In this document: in pieces, positions 7,203 to 15,106 of the stretch
Numbering within the stretch: position 1 is the first letter of the stretch
Layout: every line of letters starts with the position of its first letter
Assembly: GCA_024635885.1 (NCBI GenBank)
Contig: JAGXIA010000009.1
Location: forward strand, 1 to 16,110
Source of the DNA: Helicobacteraceae bacterium
Lineage (GTDB): Bacteria; Campylobacterota; Campylobacteria; Campylobacterales; Sulfurimonadaceae
Length of the DNA: 16,110 nt
Reading direction: 5' to 3'
The notes under the pieces: generated by a model
Told to the model about the DNA's origin: nothing
The model's input: only the letters and a program-made list of their open reading frames with translations
Database searches by the model: none
Program-made: the position numbers and the translations under genes

Positions 7203-7966
7203 TAGTCAAACTGGCTCACACGTTCACTAGGAGCCATAAAAGCAAGAAGTTTTGCTTCTAACACTCTTGGAGCATCTCCGGATTGTATTGACATAATTCC
7301 CGAAACAATCATCTCTTTGGCTAAAGTCTCTTCATCATTTCTAATACCTAAAATTATTGCTATTGGTGTACCAAACACATTACCAATAATAGCACCGTAC
7401 ATAGTAGTAAGCAAGGCAACTGCCATTGAGGGACCAATCGCTGAGGGATCAGCCATATTAAGGAGCATAGCAACAAGACCGATAAGTGTACCAACCATAC
7501 CCATAGCACCTGCAAGGGCTGCCCAGTTACTAAAAATAGAACCGTTAACTTTATGACGAGTACTAGTCTGTTCTATGTCTATCTCCAAAAGTTCTCTAAT
7601 AGTATCAGGTTCACTTCCATCAATCGCCATAGAGAGTCCTTTTTTTAAAAAGTCATTTTCTTCATCATTAACATCACTTTCAAGCGCCAAAATGCCATCT
7701 TTTCTGGCTTTTGTTGCAAAGTCTACAAGCTTCTTAATCAGCTCTGCAAGGTCTTCCTGCGGCGGCTTTACAGCTATCATAAAAACTTTTGAAAAAGCCT
7801 TCATTTGTGAGGGTTTGAAAGAGATCATTAACGCACCGATACTACCGCCGACAACAATTAAAACAGATGGAATATCAATGTAAGCACCAACACCAACCCC
7901 CATTGACATAGCTCCCATAAGAAGAGCTATTACTAAAACTATACCAATTACTGTACCTAAATCCAT
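7202..7966 (-). CDS. motA: flagellar stator protein MotA, PomA-like
   Basis: MotA forms the four-helix inner-membrane part of the stator and pushes on the rotor protein FliG through its cytosolic loop. At 254 residues it has PomA length (E. coli MotA is longer, about 295). It starts MDLGTVIGIV, and IPSVLIVVGGSIGALMISF forms TM2. The cytosolic loop has R88 and E96 (KARKDGILALE), equivalent to the charged residues that contact FliG. TM3 and TM4 are PomA-like (GAMGMVGTLIGLVAML and SMAVALLTTMYGAIIGN), keeping the threonines placed near the sodium path in PomA. The ATG start has AAGG seven bases upstream. It is the first gene of the minus-strand block and faces the glycan operon across a 151-base spacer. 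Confidence 0.96.
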   Translation of the reverse strand: MDLGTVIGIVLVIALLMGAMSMGVGVGAYIDIPSVLIVVGGSIGALMISFKPSQMKAFSKVFMIAVKPPQEDLAELIKKLVDFATKARKDGILALESDVNDEENDFLKKGLSMAIDGSEPDTIRELLEIDIEQTSTRHKVNGSIFSNWAALAGAMGMVGTLIGLVAMLLNMADPSAIGPSMAVALLTTMYGAIIGNVFGTPIAIILGIRNDEETLAKEMIVSGIMSIQSGDAPRVLEAKLLAFMAPSERVSQFD

Positions 7967-7986
7967 TCAAATACCTTACTAATAAT

Positions 7987-8023
7987 TATTAGGCTTATAA
8001 TACCACAAAAAATATTAGGCTTA
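7987..8023. repeat. 11-base direct repeat upstream of motA
   Basis: TATTAGGCTTA occurs exactly at 7987-7997 and again at 8013-8023, 26 bases apart start to start, with flanks that do not match. The pair straddles the candidate motA -10. It may be a regulator site or chance in AT-rich DNA. Confidence 0.5.
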
Positions 8024-8041
8024 AGACTAAAAAAGGATTAT

Positions 8042-8082
8042 TTGTACACTTTACTTTATAAATATGAGTTAAAAGAGTACAA
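8042..8082. repeat. imperfect inverted repeat with TTGTAC arms
   Basis: TTGTACACTTTA (8042-8053) pairs with TAAAAGAGTACAA (8070-8082), with one mismatch and one extra base. The loop is 16 bases. The right arm overlaps the candidate rightward -10 (8078-8083), so it could be an operator. It lacks the GC stem and T tail of a terminator. Confidence 0.4.
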
Positions 8083-8117
8083 TTACACTATTAAAATATG
8101 AACGGATAACCTTAAAC

Positions 8118-9512
8118 ATGCTAAAATTTTTACATAAAACACCCCAAAAAAGTGCCTATTTAATCATTATATTTTTAGCACTCTTTAGTACTGTATATAA
8201 CGCTTTTTTGCCTTTGCATGGCGATGAAGCTTATTATTGGATGTGGAGTCATCATCTTCAAGCGGGCTATTATGACCATCCTCCAATGATAGCCTATATG
8301 ATTTATTTAACAAACTTCATCTCTGAATCTGAGTGGGGAATCCGACTGGTTAATGTATTTTCTTTAAGCATTAGCGCCTTATATATTTTCAAACTTGCTC
8401 AAGAGATGTTCAATTCAAAAATTGCACTCAATGCAGTTATTATTTTTTCAAGTGTAATTTTAGTCCATGCCGGATACATCATAACAACTCCGGACTCACC
8501 TCTGGTTTTATTTTATTCAGTCACACTTTACTATGCATATAAAGCAATATTTCACGGAAAAACTAAAGACTATGCACTGACAGGAGTTATGCTTGGGCTA
8601 ATGATGCTCAGCAAATATACAGCTATACTCTTTGTCTTCATGCTTCTTATATTTATAGTTTTAAGAAGAAGAGACATATTTTTAAATAAAAACTTTTACT
8701 TAGCTATTTTATTAGCGCTTATAGTTGTTTCGCCGATGCTATACTGGAATTATCAAAATGACTGGATAAGCTTTGCTTTTCAATTAGGTCATGGTTCAAG
8801 CCAAAGTTTTGAAATATATCCTCATCTTTTTTTTGAATTTTTTGGAGGACAGTTTGGTATTTTTTCTCCTATTTTCACAGCTGTTTTATTTTACTTTCTA
8901 GTAAAAGAAAGACTGTTTTTTAAAGACAAGAAATTGTTCTTTTTATCTCTTAGTATTATAATTATTTTACTTTTTTTCTTTTATAAAAGTTTTTTTACAA
9001 GAATGGAATTAAACTATTCAGCTCCTGCTTACATAGGCGGTGCAATTTTGACAGCTTATATTTTTGAGCATTACAAACTTGTAAAAACATTTAAAATAGG
9101 ACTGCTAATTGCCATAGTGCTAACAATCATAGGTCGCTTTGGCTTTTTGTTTTACTTAGAAATTGTGCAAGACAGAATGTATGGGAAAAAAGAGGCAGTT
9201 GTATTATTGCAGAAATATGCAAAAGAAAATGACAGTTTTTACGGGGATCACTTAACAATTGCTGCATATTTAAAGTACTACCTGAAAGGTCATCCTGATA
9301 CAGATATAGCTTTACCTACACGCTTTTCACAATATGATATGTGGCGAAAAGATAATTTTTTAAAAAATGGCTTGGTCCTGACTAGGGACCCCGAACAGAC
9401 AAGACTTGAAAAACTATATAATGATGTAAAACTCATTGATACATCAGTTTGTAAAAAAGGAATTGACGGTGAAAGAACACTATATATATACAGAGTCACA
9501 GGTGTCAAATAA
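8118..9512 (+). CDS. PMT/ArnT-like membrane glycosyltransferase (GT39/GT83 type)
   Basis: Multi-spanning inner-membrane enzyme of the PMT_2/ArnT superfamily. Members move a sugar from a polyprenyl-phosphate donor to lipid A, a glycolipid or a protein on the periplasmic side. It has 464 residues with about ten or more hydrophobic segments. The first outer loop has the acidic pair D36-E37 (HGDEAYYW), the usual catalytic site, followed by YYDHPP at 51-56. Other family marks are GLMMLSKYTAILF and SPMLYWNYQNDW. The C-terminal 110 residues are hydrophilic and probably periplasmic. It is clearly paralogous to the glycosyltransferase at 11702-13141. The sugar and acceptor are unknown. First gene of the rightward block; ATG start with only a modest GGATAA upstream. 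Confidence 0.85.
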   Translation: MLKFLHKTPQKSAYLIIIFLALFSTVYNAFLPLHGDEAYYWMWSHHLQAGYYDHPPMIAYMIYLTNFISESEWGIRLVNVFSLSISALYIFKLAQEMFNSKIALNAVIIFSSVILVHAGYIITTPDSPLVLFYSVTLYYAYKAIFHGKTKDYALTGVMLGLMMLSKYTAILFVFMLLIFIVLRRRDIFLNKNFYLAILLALIVVSPMLYWNYQNDWISFAFQLGHGSSQSFEIYPHLFFEFFGGQFGIFSPIFTAVLFYFLVKERLFFKDKKLFFLSLSIIIILLFFFYKSFFTRMELNYSAPAYIGGAILTAYIFEHYKLVKTFKIGLLIAIVLTIIGRFGFLFYLEIVQDRMYGKKEAVVLLQKYAKENDSFYGDHLTIAAYLKYYLKGHPDTDIALPTRFSQYDMWRKDNFLKNGLVLTRDPEQTRLEKLYNDVKLIDTSVCKKGIDGERTLYIYRVTGVK

Positions 9513-9529
9513 ACAATTAACAATTATTT

Positions 9530-9538
9530 TGATAAAAT
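9530..9538 (+). promoter_or_regulatory. possible internal promoter before the flippase-like gene
   Basis: The 52-base gap holds TGATAAAAT, an extended -10 (TG-N-TAAAAT) preceded by a T-rich stretch. It sits 26 bases before the next ATG. It may give separate expression of the downstream genes. Weak, because AT content is high. Confidence 0.35.
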
Positions 9539-9564
9539 CACACTAATTTAAAAGATGGTAAAAC

Positions 9565-10461
9565 ATGAAAAACATTATAAAACTTATTCTTACTATTGTT
9601 ATGTTTTATTTTCTATTTCAGTATATAGATTTTAAAAATCTTGTAGATATTCTTGCAAAATCTCATGGTGGAACTATAGCCATAGCACTCCTCTTTCAAC
9701 TAGCCAGCACTTACTTAGCGGCATATAGATGGCGGCTAATTATGAAACTTTTAGTTTTTAATGAGAGTGTTTCGTATTATGTTAAAAGTTATTTCAAGGG
9801 GACTTTTTTTAATCAGGTTCTTCCAAGCAGTATAGGCGGTGATGCTGTCAGAATCATTGATTTGACTAAAAAAGGCTACGATAAAAAAGATGCTGTTTAT
9901 GGTGTCTTTGTCGACAGGATAGTAGGTTTGGTAGGTCTTCTTGTACTTAACCTATTGGCAACTATTATTTTCTATGGAACTTTCGACAAAGATTTTTCAC
10001 TTTTAATCATCTTAATTACTATTGGTGGAATAAGCGGATTTGCACTTCTTTTTCATCTTGAAAAAATAGCTTTTTTAGCAAATTATAAATTTTTAAATCT
10101 TTTTCATAGATTAGCAAAAAGACTCAATAAACTGTACGCTAACAGAACTTTACTTTACCTGCATATTGCCGTATCAGTGGGAGTACACATGTTGTCAATA
10201 CTGACTCTTTATGCACTGGCTTTAAGTATTGATTTTTATATTAGTTTTCAAATATTTCTAATAGCTGTTCCGCCTGTATTTCTACTTACAATCATTCCCG
10301 TATCTTTAGCCGGATGGGGGATCAGAGAAGGTGCTATGGTCGGTATATTTATGCTCGTAGGAGCCGATGAAACAAAAGTTCTGGCTATGAGTATTCTTTA
10401 TGGATTACTTCTTATTATAAGCTCACTTCCAGGCTCTTACTTCTGGGTAAAAAGTAAATAA
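9565..10461 (+). CDS. flippase-like membrane protein (LPG_synthase_TM / UPF0104 family)
   Basis: A 298-residue inner-membrane protein with about seven or eight hydrophobic segments. The family signature FFNQVLPSSIGGDAVR lies at 81-96, followed by VFVDRIVGLVGLL at 114-126 and a late PVSLAGWGIREGAM block. This matches the transmembrane half of lysyl-phosphatidylglycerol synthase (MprF) without its catalytic soluble domain. Proteins of this short type are often found with glycosyltransferases and are thought to help move lipids or lipid-linked sugars across the membrane. That role is inferred here. The start ATG has AAGATGG upstream. It sits 52 bases after the first PMT-like gene and 33 bases before the GT9 gene, so it probably serves the same glycan pathway. 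Confidence 0.85.
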   Translation: MKNIIKLILTIVMFYFLFQYIDFKNLVDILAKSHGGTIAIALLFQLASTYLAAYRWRLIMKLLVFNESVSYYVKSYFKGTFFNQVLPSSIGGDAVRIIDLTKKGYDKKDAVYGVFVDRIVGLVGLLVLNLLATIIFYGTFDKDFSLLIILITIGGISGFALLFHLEKIAFLANYKFLNLFHRLAKRLNKLYANRTLLYLHIAVSVGVHMLSILTLYALALSIDFYISFQIFLIAVPPVFLLTIIPVSLAGWGIREGAMVGIFMLVGADETKVLAMSILYGLLLIISSLPGSYFWVKSK

Positions 10462-10494
10462 GCAACTTAAATTACAAACAAGGATAACAACTTT

Positions 10495-11718
10495 ATGAAT
10501 GTAGACACAATGAGAAATATAGACCACTATGCAGGTATTCCCCTCGCATTTGTAGGTACTCTTATTAAAAAAACTGTAGACTTTTTTGCTCCGCCAAAAA
10601 AAATGAAAGCCAAAAATGTACTGCTTATAGAACTTTCAGAAATGGGCAGTGCCATTATTGTAGACCCTGCTATGAGAAAACTAAAAGCCAACATTGAGGG
10701 TGAACTGTTTTTTGTAATATTTTCTAAAAATAAAGTAAGTTTACAACTTTTAGAGACGGTCAAAGAAGAAAATATTTATACTATAGATGAGAGTTCTATT
10801 GTCAATCTAGCGACAAGTGCTTTAGGCTTTTTGAGCTGGTGTCGTAAAAATGAAATAGATTCAGTCATAGATTTAGAACTATTTTCTCGCTTTACAGCAC
10901 TTTTAACTGCAACTTGTGGAGCTGTGAACCGTGTCGGTTTTCATGCTTTTCATAATGAAGGGCTTTACAGAGGTGATTTTTTAACTCACAAAGTAGCATA
11001 CAATCCTCATCAGCATATTGCAAAAACTTTCATCTCTCTTGTAGATGCACTTTTAAGTGAAAAAGTAGAGATTCCTTATACAAAAAGAGTTATTCCTGAC
11101 TCCGAAATTGAGATTGCAAAAGCTGTAATCAGCGATGAAGAACAACTTAGCGTTCAGGCTATTATTTCTGAAATGTATCAGGGCTTTGATAAAGAAAAAA
11201 ATCCTGTTATTTTAGTCAACTCAAATGCCTCAGACCTTCTGCCTCAAAGAAGATGGGACAGAGAAAATTATGGCGATGTAATTAAAAAGATATTGGCTTA
11301 CAATCCAGAAGCAATAATTCTTTTAACAGGTGCTCCGGCAGAAAAAGAAGGTGCTCAACTTTTAACGGACTATGTAAATGACGCAAGATGTATCAACTTT
11401 GCAGGTGCAGTTAAATTTTTACAACTTCCGGCACTTTACAGTGTAAGTAAATTTATGCTTACAAACGACTCGGGTCCTGCTCACTTTGCTTCTATTACAG
11501 ACATGCATACTTTCGTTATATTTGGTCCTGAGACACCTGCCCTTTACGGTTCACTTGGTCCAACTACCCCAATCTATGCAGGAATGGCGTGTAGCCCATG
11601 TGTAAGTGCTGCAAACCATAGAAAAACTCCATGTACAGACAACCAATGTATTCAAGTTATCACACCTGATCTAGTATTTAACACATTGAAATTTAAACTT
11701 GATGAACTTACTAAGTAA
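10495..11718 (+). CDS. glycosyltransferase family 9 (heptosyltransferase-like)
   Basis: Cytosolic or membrane-associated GT-B fold enzyme related to the heptosyltransferases that build LPS inner core (WaaC/WaaF/WaaQ). It has 407 residues, longer than typical because of a 35-residue N-terminal leader before KNVLLIELSEMGSAIIVDPA (41-60). The C-terminal domain has VNSNASDLLPQRRWDRENYG (241-260), LLTGAPAEKEGAQLL, and the nucleotide-sugar site TNDSGPAH at 323-330. The usual basic or aspartate residue after the N-terminal MG is serine (MGSAII). Four cysteines near the end (366, 369, 380, 385) are a known trait of many GT9 members. The donor is not identified, so heptose is only the default guess. 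AAGGA ten bases before the ATG supports the start. Confidence 0.87.
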   Translation: MNVDTMRNIDHYAGIPLAFVGTLIKKTVDFFAPPKKMKAKNVLLIELSEMGSAIIVDPAMRKLKANIEGELFFVIFSKNKVSLQLLETVKEENIYTIDESSIVNLATSALGFLSWCRKNEIDSVIDLELFSRFTALLTATCGAVNRVGFHAFHNEGLYRGDFLTHKVAYNPHQHIAKTFISLVDALLSEKVEIPYTKRVIPDSEIEIAKAVISDEEQLSVQAIISEMYQGFDKEKNPVILVNSNASDLLPQRRWDRENYGDVIKKILAYNPEAIILLTGAPAEKEGAQLLTDYVNDARCINFAGAVKFLQLPALYSVSKFMLTNDSGPAHFASITDMHTFVIFGPETPALYGSLGPTTPIYAGMACSPCVSAANHRKTPCTDNQCIQVITPDLVFNTLKFKLDELTK

Positions 11719-13141
11719 AGAACATTCTCTCTTTTTAACCTTTATAAGCTTTGTAGCCATTGTAAGGCTGCTTCTGGCTCCATTCGTCGGGCTGGGAGTA
11801 GATGAAGCTCATTACGTACTTTATGCTTTAAATTTAGATCTGAGTTACTTTGACCACCCTCCTTTGGTTGGCTGGGTTCAGTATGTGTTTACTTCTGTTT
11901 TCAGTACCAACGAATTTGGCTCGCGTGTTGCAGCTATTTTAATCGGGTTTGTAACATCTGTTTTTATTTATAAACTCATTTATGATATTAACAAAAAATC
12001 AGACGAAGCATTTATCGCTGTATTGGCACTGCACGCTTCTTTCTTGTTTAATGCTCTGTTTATTATGCTCATGCCCGATACACTTCTGTTTTTACTGACA
12101 CTTCCTATTATTTTTACAGTTATTAAAATTGAGAAGAACAATTCTTTTGGCATGTGGATTTTGCTTGGTATTCTTCTTGGTTTAGCAGGTCTCTCAAAAT
12201 ATACGGCAGTTTTATTTATCATCCCTATAATCTTATACTTTATAATTAAAAAAAGGTACGAGCTTTTCTATACTCCCAAAATCATTCCCGCTATCTCCAT
12301 AGCGCTTATAATAATCTCACCCGTAATACTATGGAATATTCAAAATAACTGGGCGAGTTTTTCTTACCAGAGTGAGCATGTTGTCGGAGAAAACGGGATA
12401 AACTGGAGTGCATTTTTCAGCTCAATCGCTGCTCAGATAGGTGCTTATAACCCTTTTCTTTTTCCACTTGCTTTTTATGGACTTTACAAAGCACTTAGAA
12501 GTAAAAACGCAACTTTGTTTTTAACTGCCCTGTTTGGTTTGGTTTTAATTCTCTTTTTCACCTATGCATCTCTATATAAAACGGCCCTGCCTCACTGGAG
12601 CGCACTTTTTTATATGCTCTTTATTCCAATAGGCACTTATTATACTCTGCAAGCTTCAAATAAGATGATTAAATATCTAAAATTTGCCATAGCTTTTGGC
12701 TTGTTATTAAGTGTAATTGCATACGCTGAACTTGGATTTAAGTTCATACCTCTGCCAGATTATAAGTCACTTCATCGCGATATTTACGGTTGGGATGAAA
12801 TTATGAAAAAAGCTAACGAGCAAATAAATAATACTAGCACACAAGCAATAGCTATAACAAACTGGACGCTTGCTTCTCGCGCTATTTACTACAACAGAGA
12901 CTACAACTCATCAGTTTATCTCATTGACGACAGAAACGACCAGTTTGATATTTGGCAAAAGCAATCTCCTGTCGGTAAAGATCTAGTTGTCATAAACACC
13001 CACTTTTTCACCAAGGATATAGTAAAATACATGAAGTGTGATGAAGTAATTCCACATGCCGAGTTTGATATAATGCTAAACAAAAACAAAGTAAACAGTG
13101 TGCAACTGCTTACCTGTAAAAACTATCAGGGGCTTAAATGA
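11702..13141 (+). CDS. second PMT/ArnT-like membrane glycosyltransferase (GT39/GT83 type)
   Basis: A 479-residue multi-spanning protein of the same superfamily as the gene at 8118. D34-E35 (GVDEAHYV) is the probable catalytic pair and YFDHPP lies at 49-54. GLAGLSKYTAVLF and SPVILWNIQNNW match the paralog almost position for position. Even the C-terminal periplasmic parts align (QFDIWQKQ against QYDMWRKD). It should transfer a lipid-linked sugar on the outer face of the inner membrane, with unknown specificity. I start it at ATG 11702; a TTG at 11699 is directly upstream. The start lies inside the GT9 gene, giving a 17-base overlap with no clear ribosome site, so translation is probably coupled to GT9. 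Its stop overlaps the next ATG (ATGA). Confidence 0.85.
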   Translation: MNLLSKEHSLFLTFISFVAIVRLLLAPFVGLGVDEAHYVLYALNLDLSYFDHPPLVGWVQYVFTSVFSTNEFGSRVAAILIGFVTSVFIYKLIYDINKKSDEAFIAVLALHASFLFNALFIMLMPDTLLFLLTLPIIFTVIKIEKNNSFGMWILLGILLGLAGLSKYTAVLFIIPIILYFIIKKRYELFYTPKIIPAISIALIIISPVILWNIQNNWASFSYQSEHVVGENGINWSAFFSSIAAQIGAYNPFLFPLAFYGLYKALRSKNATLFLTALFGLVLILFFTYASLYKTALPHWSALFYMLFIPIGTYYTLQASNKMIKYLKFAIAFGLLLSVIAYAELGFKFIPLPDYKSLHRDIYGWDEIMKKANEQINNTSTQAIAITNWTLASRAIYYNRDYNSSVYLIDDRNDQFDIWQKQSPVGKDLVVINTHFFTKDIVKYMKCDEVIPHAEFDIMLNKNKVNSVQLLTCKNYQGLK

Positions 13142-13812
13142 TTTTCTCAAAAAAACAGTATGTTTTATATATAGTATCTTTGTTCTCACTCATACTTATT
13201 TCATACTTTTTCATAGACAAGACCATAGCCAAATATTTTCTCTCTCATGTTCCTGTTTATGAGGGAGTTGGAGATTTTATAAGCATATTCGGCGAATCAC
13301 ACTGGTATATTGTAACTGCGCTTATTGGCTTTATAGTATTTAAATATTTTAAAAAAAATGAACTCTTTAGCCAGAGGTTTCTCTTTTTACTTTATGCAAA
13401 TATATTTTCAGGGCTCATAAGTCTGGTATTAAAGTTTCTTTTTGGTCGCATTAGACCTTGGGGCATGAGAAATGGCGGAGACGAATACGGATTTTTGCTT
13501 TTTCAAAATTTCGATATGGGTTTTGTAGAGAAGATGAAATATCACGCCATAACTTTGTCTGATGCACCTACAACTTACACCTCCTTTCCATCAGGACACA
13601 CGACAACTATATTTACAGCTTTTGCCTATCTGAGCATACTTTTTCCAAAGTACTTATACCTTTGGTTAAGTCTCGCAGTTATTTTAGCAAGCAGTAGGTT
13701 ACTGGCAAACGACCACTTTTTAAGTGATATTTTTGCCGGCATAATGATCGGCACAATTTCAACTATGTTTATCTATTCCAAAATGAAGGAAAAAATTGAA
13801 AAAGTTTATTAA
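13138..13812 (+). CDS. PAP2-family membrane lipid phosphatase
   Basis: Integral-membrane acid phosphatase of the PAP2 family (224 residues, about six membrane segments). The three active-site motifs are complete: K99-x6-R106-P107 (KFLFGRIRP), PSGH at 151-154, and SR-x5-H-x3-D at 186-197 (H193, D197). The catalytic histidines are H154 and H193. Relatives remove phosphate from undecaprenyl pyrophosphate (PgpB/BacA-type recycling), phosphatidylglycerol phosphate, or lipid A (LpxE/LpxF). Within this cluster, carrier recycling or lipid A dephosphorylation is the best inference, but sequence alone does not choose. The ATG overlaps the preceding stop (ATGA), and AGGGG five bases upstream is a good ribosome site. 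Its end overlaps the next gene by 17 bases. Confidence 0.88.
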   Translation: MIFSKKQYVLYIVSLFSLILISYFFIDKTIAKYFLSHVPVYEGVGDFISIFGESHWYIVTALIGFIVFKYFKKNELFSQRFLFLLYANIFSGLISLVLKFLFGRIRPWGMRNGGDEYGFLLFQNFDMGFVEKMKYHAITLSDAPTTYTSFPSGHTTTIFTAFAYLSILFPKYLYLWLSLAVILASSRLLANDHFLSDIFAGIMIGTISTMFIYSKMKEKIEKVY

Positions 13813-15106
13813 AAGAGCACTACTTTTTGTAGTTGTTATAGCATCTTTATATGGTGTTGGAAGACTTATAGATGTTACTTACGGAAGTTATATTTTTGTA
13901 GAGCGTCAGCCATATATGGTTATGCAGACACCAAACTCTATAACTATTAAATGGCAAACGCCTAAAGCAGAGATTGGAGCTTTAGCTTACGGTTTTTCTC
14001 AAAATAATTTAAACCATGTACTCTTAGAAGAGTCTAGCTCTGACAAGCACTCTATAACAATTCCAAAACTCCAAGAGTGTACAAAATATTTCTATTCTAT
14101 AACATCCCTGTCCATGAACATTGACAATGAGGGAAGAAGTTTTAGCACCCTATGTAAGAGTACTGACTTTCAGCGACTATGGGTGATTGGAGACAGTGGA
14201 GACAGAGGAGCAGGACAAACACAAGTCTATAATAAAATGCTCGATTATATTCATAATGACTTCAGCCAACTCAATATGTGGCTTTTACTTGGTGATAACG
14301 CTTATGGAAGCGGAACGCAAAAACAGTTTAACAAAGCCTTGTTTGAGCCCTACAAAGAACTTGTAAAACGCTTTGTGCCTTGGGCCGTCACAGGAAATCA
14401 TGATGCCAGAAGATGGGCATTTTACGATATTTGGGATTTTCCTACAAAGGGCGAATCCGGCGGAGTACCAAGCGGGAATAAATACTTTTACTCTATAGAT
14501 AACGCAAATCTTCACATAGTAATGTTAGACAGTGAAAATCCTAGTTTAGATAAAGACAGCGATATGGCAAACTGGTTAAGAAAAGATTTACAAGCCAATA
14601 CAAAACCATGGACGATTGTAGTTTTTCACACACCTCCATATACAGATGGCGGACATAAATCAGATGATGATTTTAACAGTGGCGGACGAATGGGAAATAT
14701 GAGAGAAAACTTTGTTCCTATCTTTGATAAATTTGGAGTTGATTTGGTCTTAAACGGTCATTCTCACGGTTATGAACGCTCAAAATTAATGATAAATCAT
14801 CTTGGCAAAAGCGATACTTTTAATGCTAAAAAGTATCTAGTCCAAGACAATGATTCATGCTACACAAAACCGCTAAAAGCTATACAAAACAGCGGTACTA
14901 TCTATCTTGTTTGCGGTTCTTCTTCCAAACTCGACAGCGCAACTCTAAAACATCCGGCAATGCCTTTTGCTTATCAGAAAATGGGAAGTGTCATTTTAGA
15001 GGTAACACCAACTACACTTACATCAAAATTTTTAACCATAAATGGTGAAATCGAAGATGAGTTTATAATAAAGAAAGATAATTCCACATGCCAAAAAGAG
15101 AAGTAA
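13796..15106 (+). CDS. membrane-anchored purple-acid-phosphatase-like metallophosphatase
   Basis: A 436-residue protein with an N-terminal anchor or uncleaved signal (residues 7-28), then a purple-acid-phosphatase N domain of FN3 type (about 38-120: YMVMQTPNSITIKWQTP). The calcineurin-like metallophosphatase domain follows. All metal ligands are visible: D133 (GDSGD), D167 and Y170 (GDNAY), N201 (GNHD), H278 (VVFH), H322 and H324 (GHSHGYER). The tyrosine after GDNA is the ligand that gives purple acid phosphatases their colour with Fe3+. The protein should face the periplasm and hydrolyse phosphate esters. The substrate is unknown; an envelope glycolipid or phosphosugar is inferred from its neighbours. 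The start is TTG with AAGGA five bases upstream, inside the PAP2 gene. Its stop overlaps the glmU ATG by one base. Confidence 0.9.
   Translation: MKKFIKRALLFVVVIASLYGVGRLIDVTYGSYIFVERQPYMVMQTPNSITIKWQTPKAEIGALAYGFSQNNLNHVLLEESSSDKHSITIPKLQECTKYFYSITSLSMNIDNEGRSFSTLCKSTDFQRLWVIGDSGDRGAGQTQVYNKMLDYIHNDFSQLNMWLLLGDNAYGSGTQKQFNKALFEPYKELVKRFVPWAVTGNHDARRWAFYDIWDFPTKGESGGVPSGNKYFYSIDNANLHIVMLDSENPSLDKDSDMANWLRKDLQANTKPWTIVVFHTPPYTDGGHKSDDDFNSGGRMGNMRENFVPIFDKFGVDLVLNGHSHGYERSKLMINHLGKSDTFNAKKYLVQDNDSCYTKPLKAIQNSGTIYLVCGSSSKLDSATLKHPAMPFAYQKMGSVILEVTPTTLTSKFLTINGEIEDEFIIKKDNSTCQKEK

Larger units (their letters stand above)
7967..8117. promoter_or_regulatory. divergent spacer holding promoters for motA and the glycan operon
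   Basis: This is the only sizeable non-coding stretch, between motA (leftward) and the first glycosyltransferase (rightward). Leftward, TATTAT (8002-7997 on the minus strand) is a possible -10 of a housekeeping-type promoter. I saw no clear sigma-54 (TGGCAC-N5-TTGC) or sigma-28 site, which is notable for a motility gene. Rightward, TACAAT at 8078-8083 is a possible -10, with TTTATA 17 bases upstream as a weak -35. The region also contains a direct repeat and an inverted repeat, listed separately. Confidence 0.45.

Noticed and set aside
9374..9390. GC-rich hairpin GGTCC-N7-GGACC
   Set aside because: It is inside the first glycosyltransferase coding region with no T tail, and the codons read sensibly. 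A five-base stem is likely chance.
11699..11701. TTG one codon before the second PMT-like gene as its start
   Set aside because: The ATG at 11702 is immediately next to it and is the better initiator; neither has a clear ribosome site.
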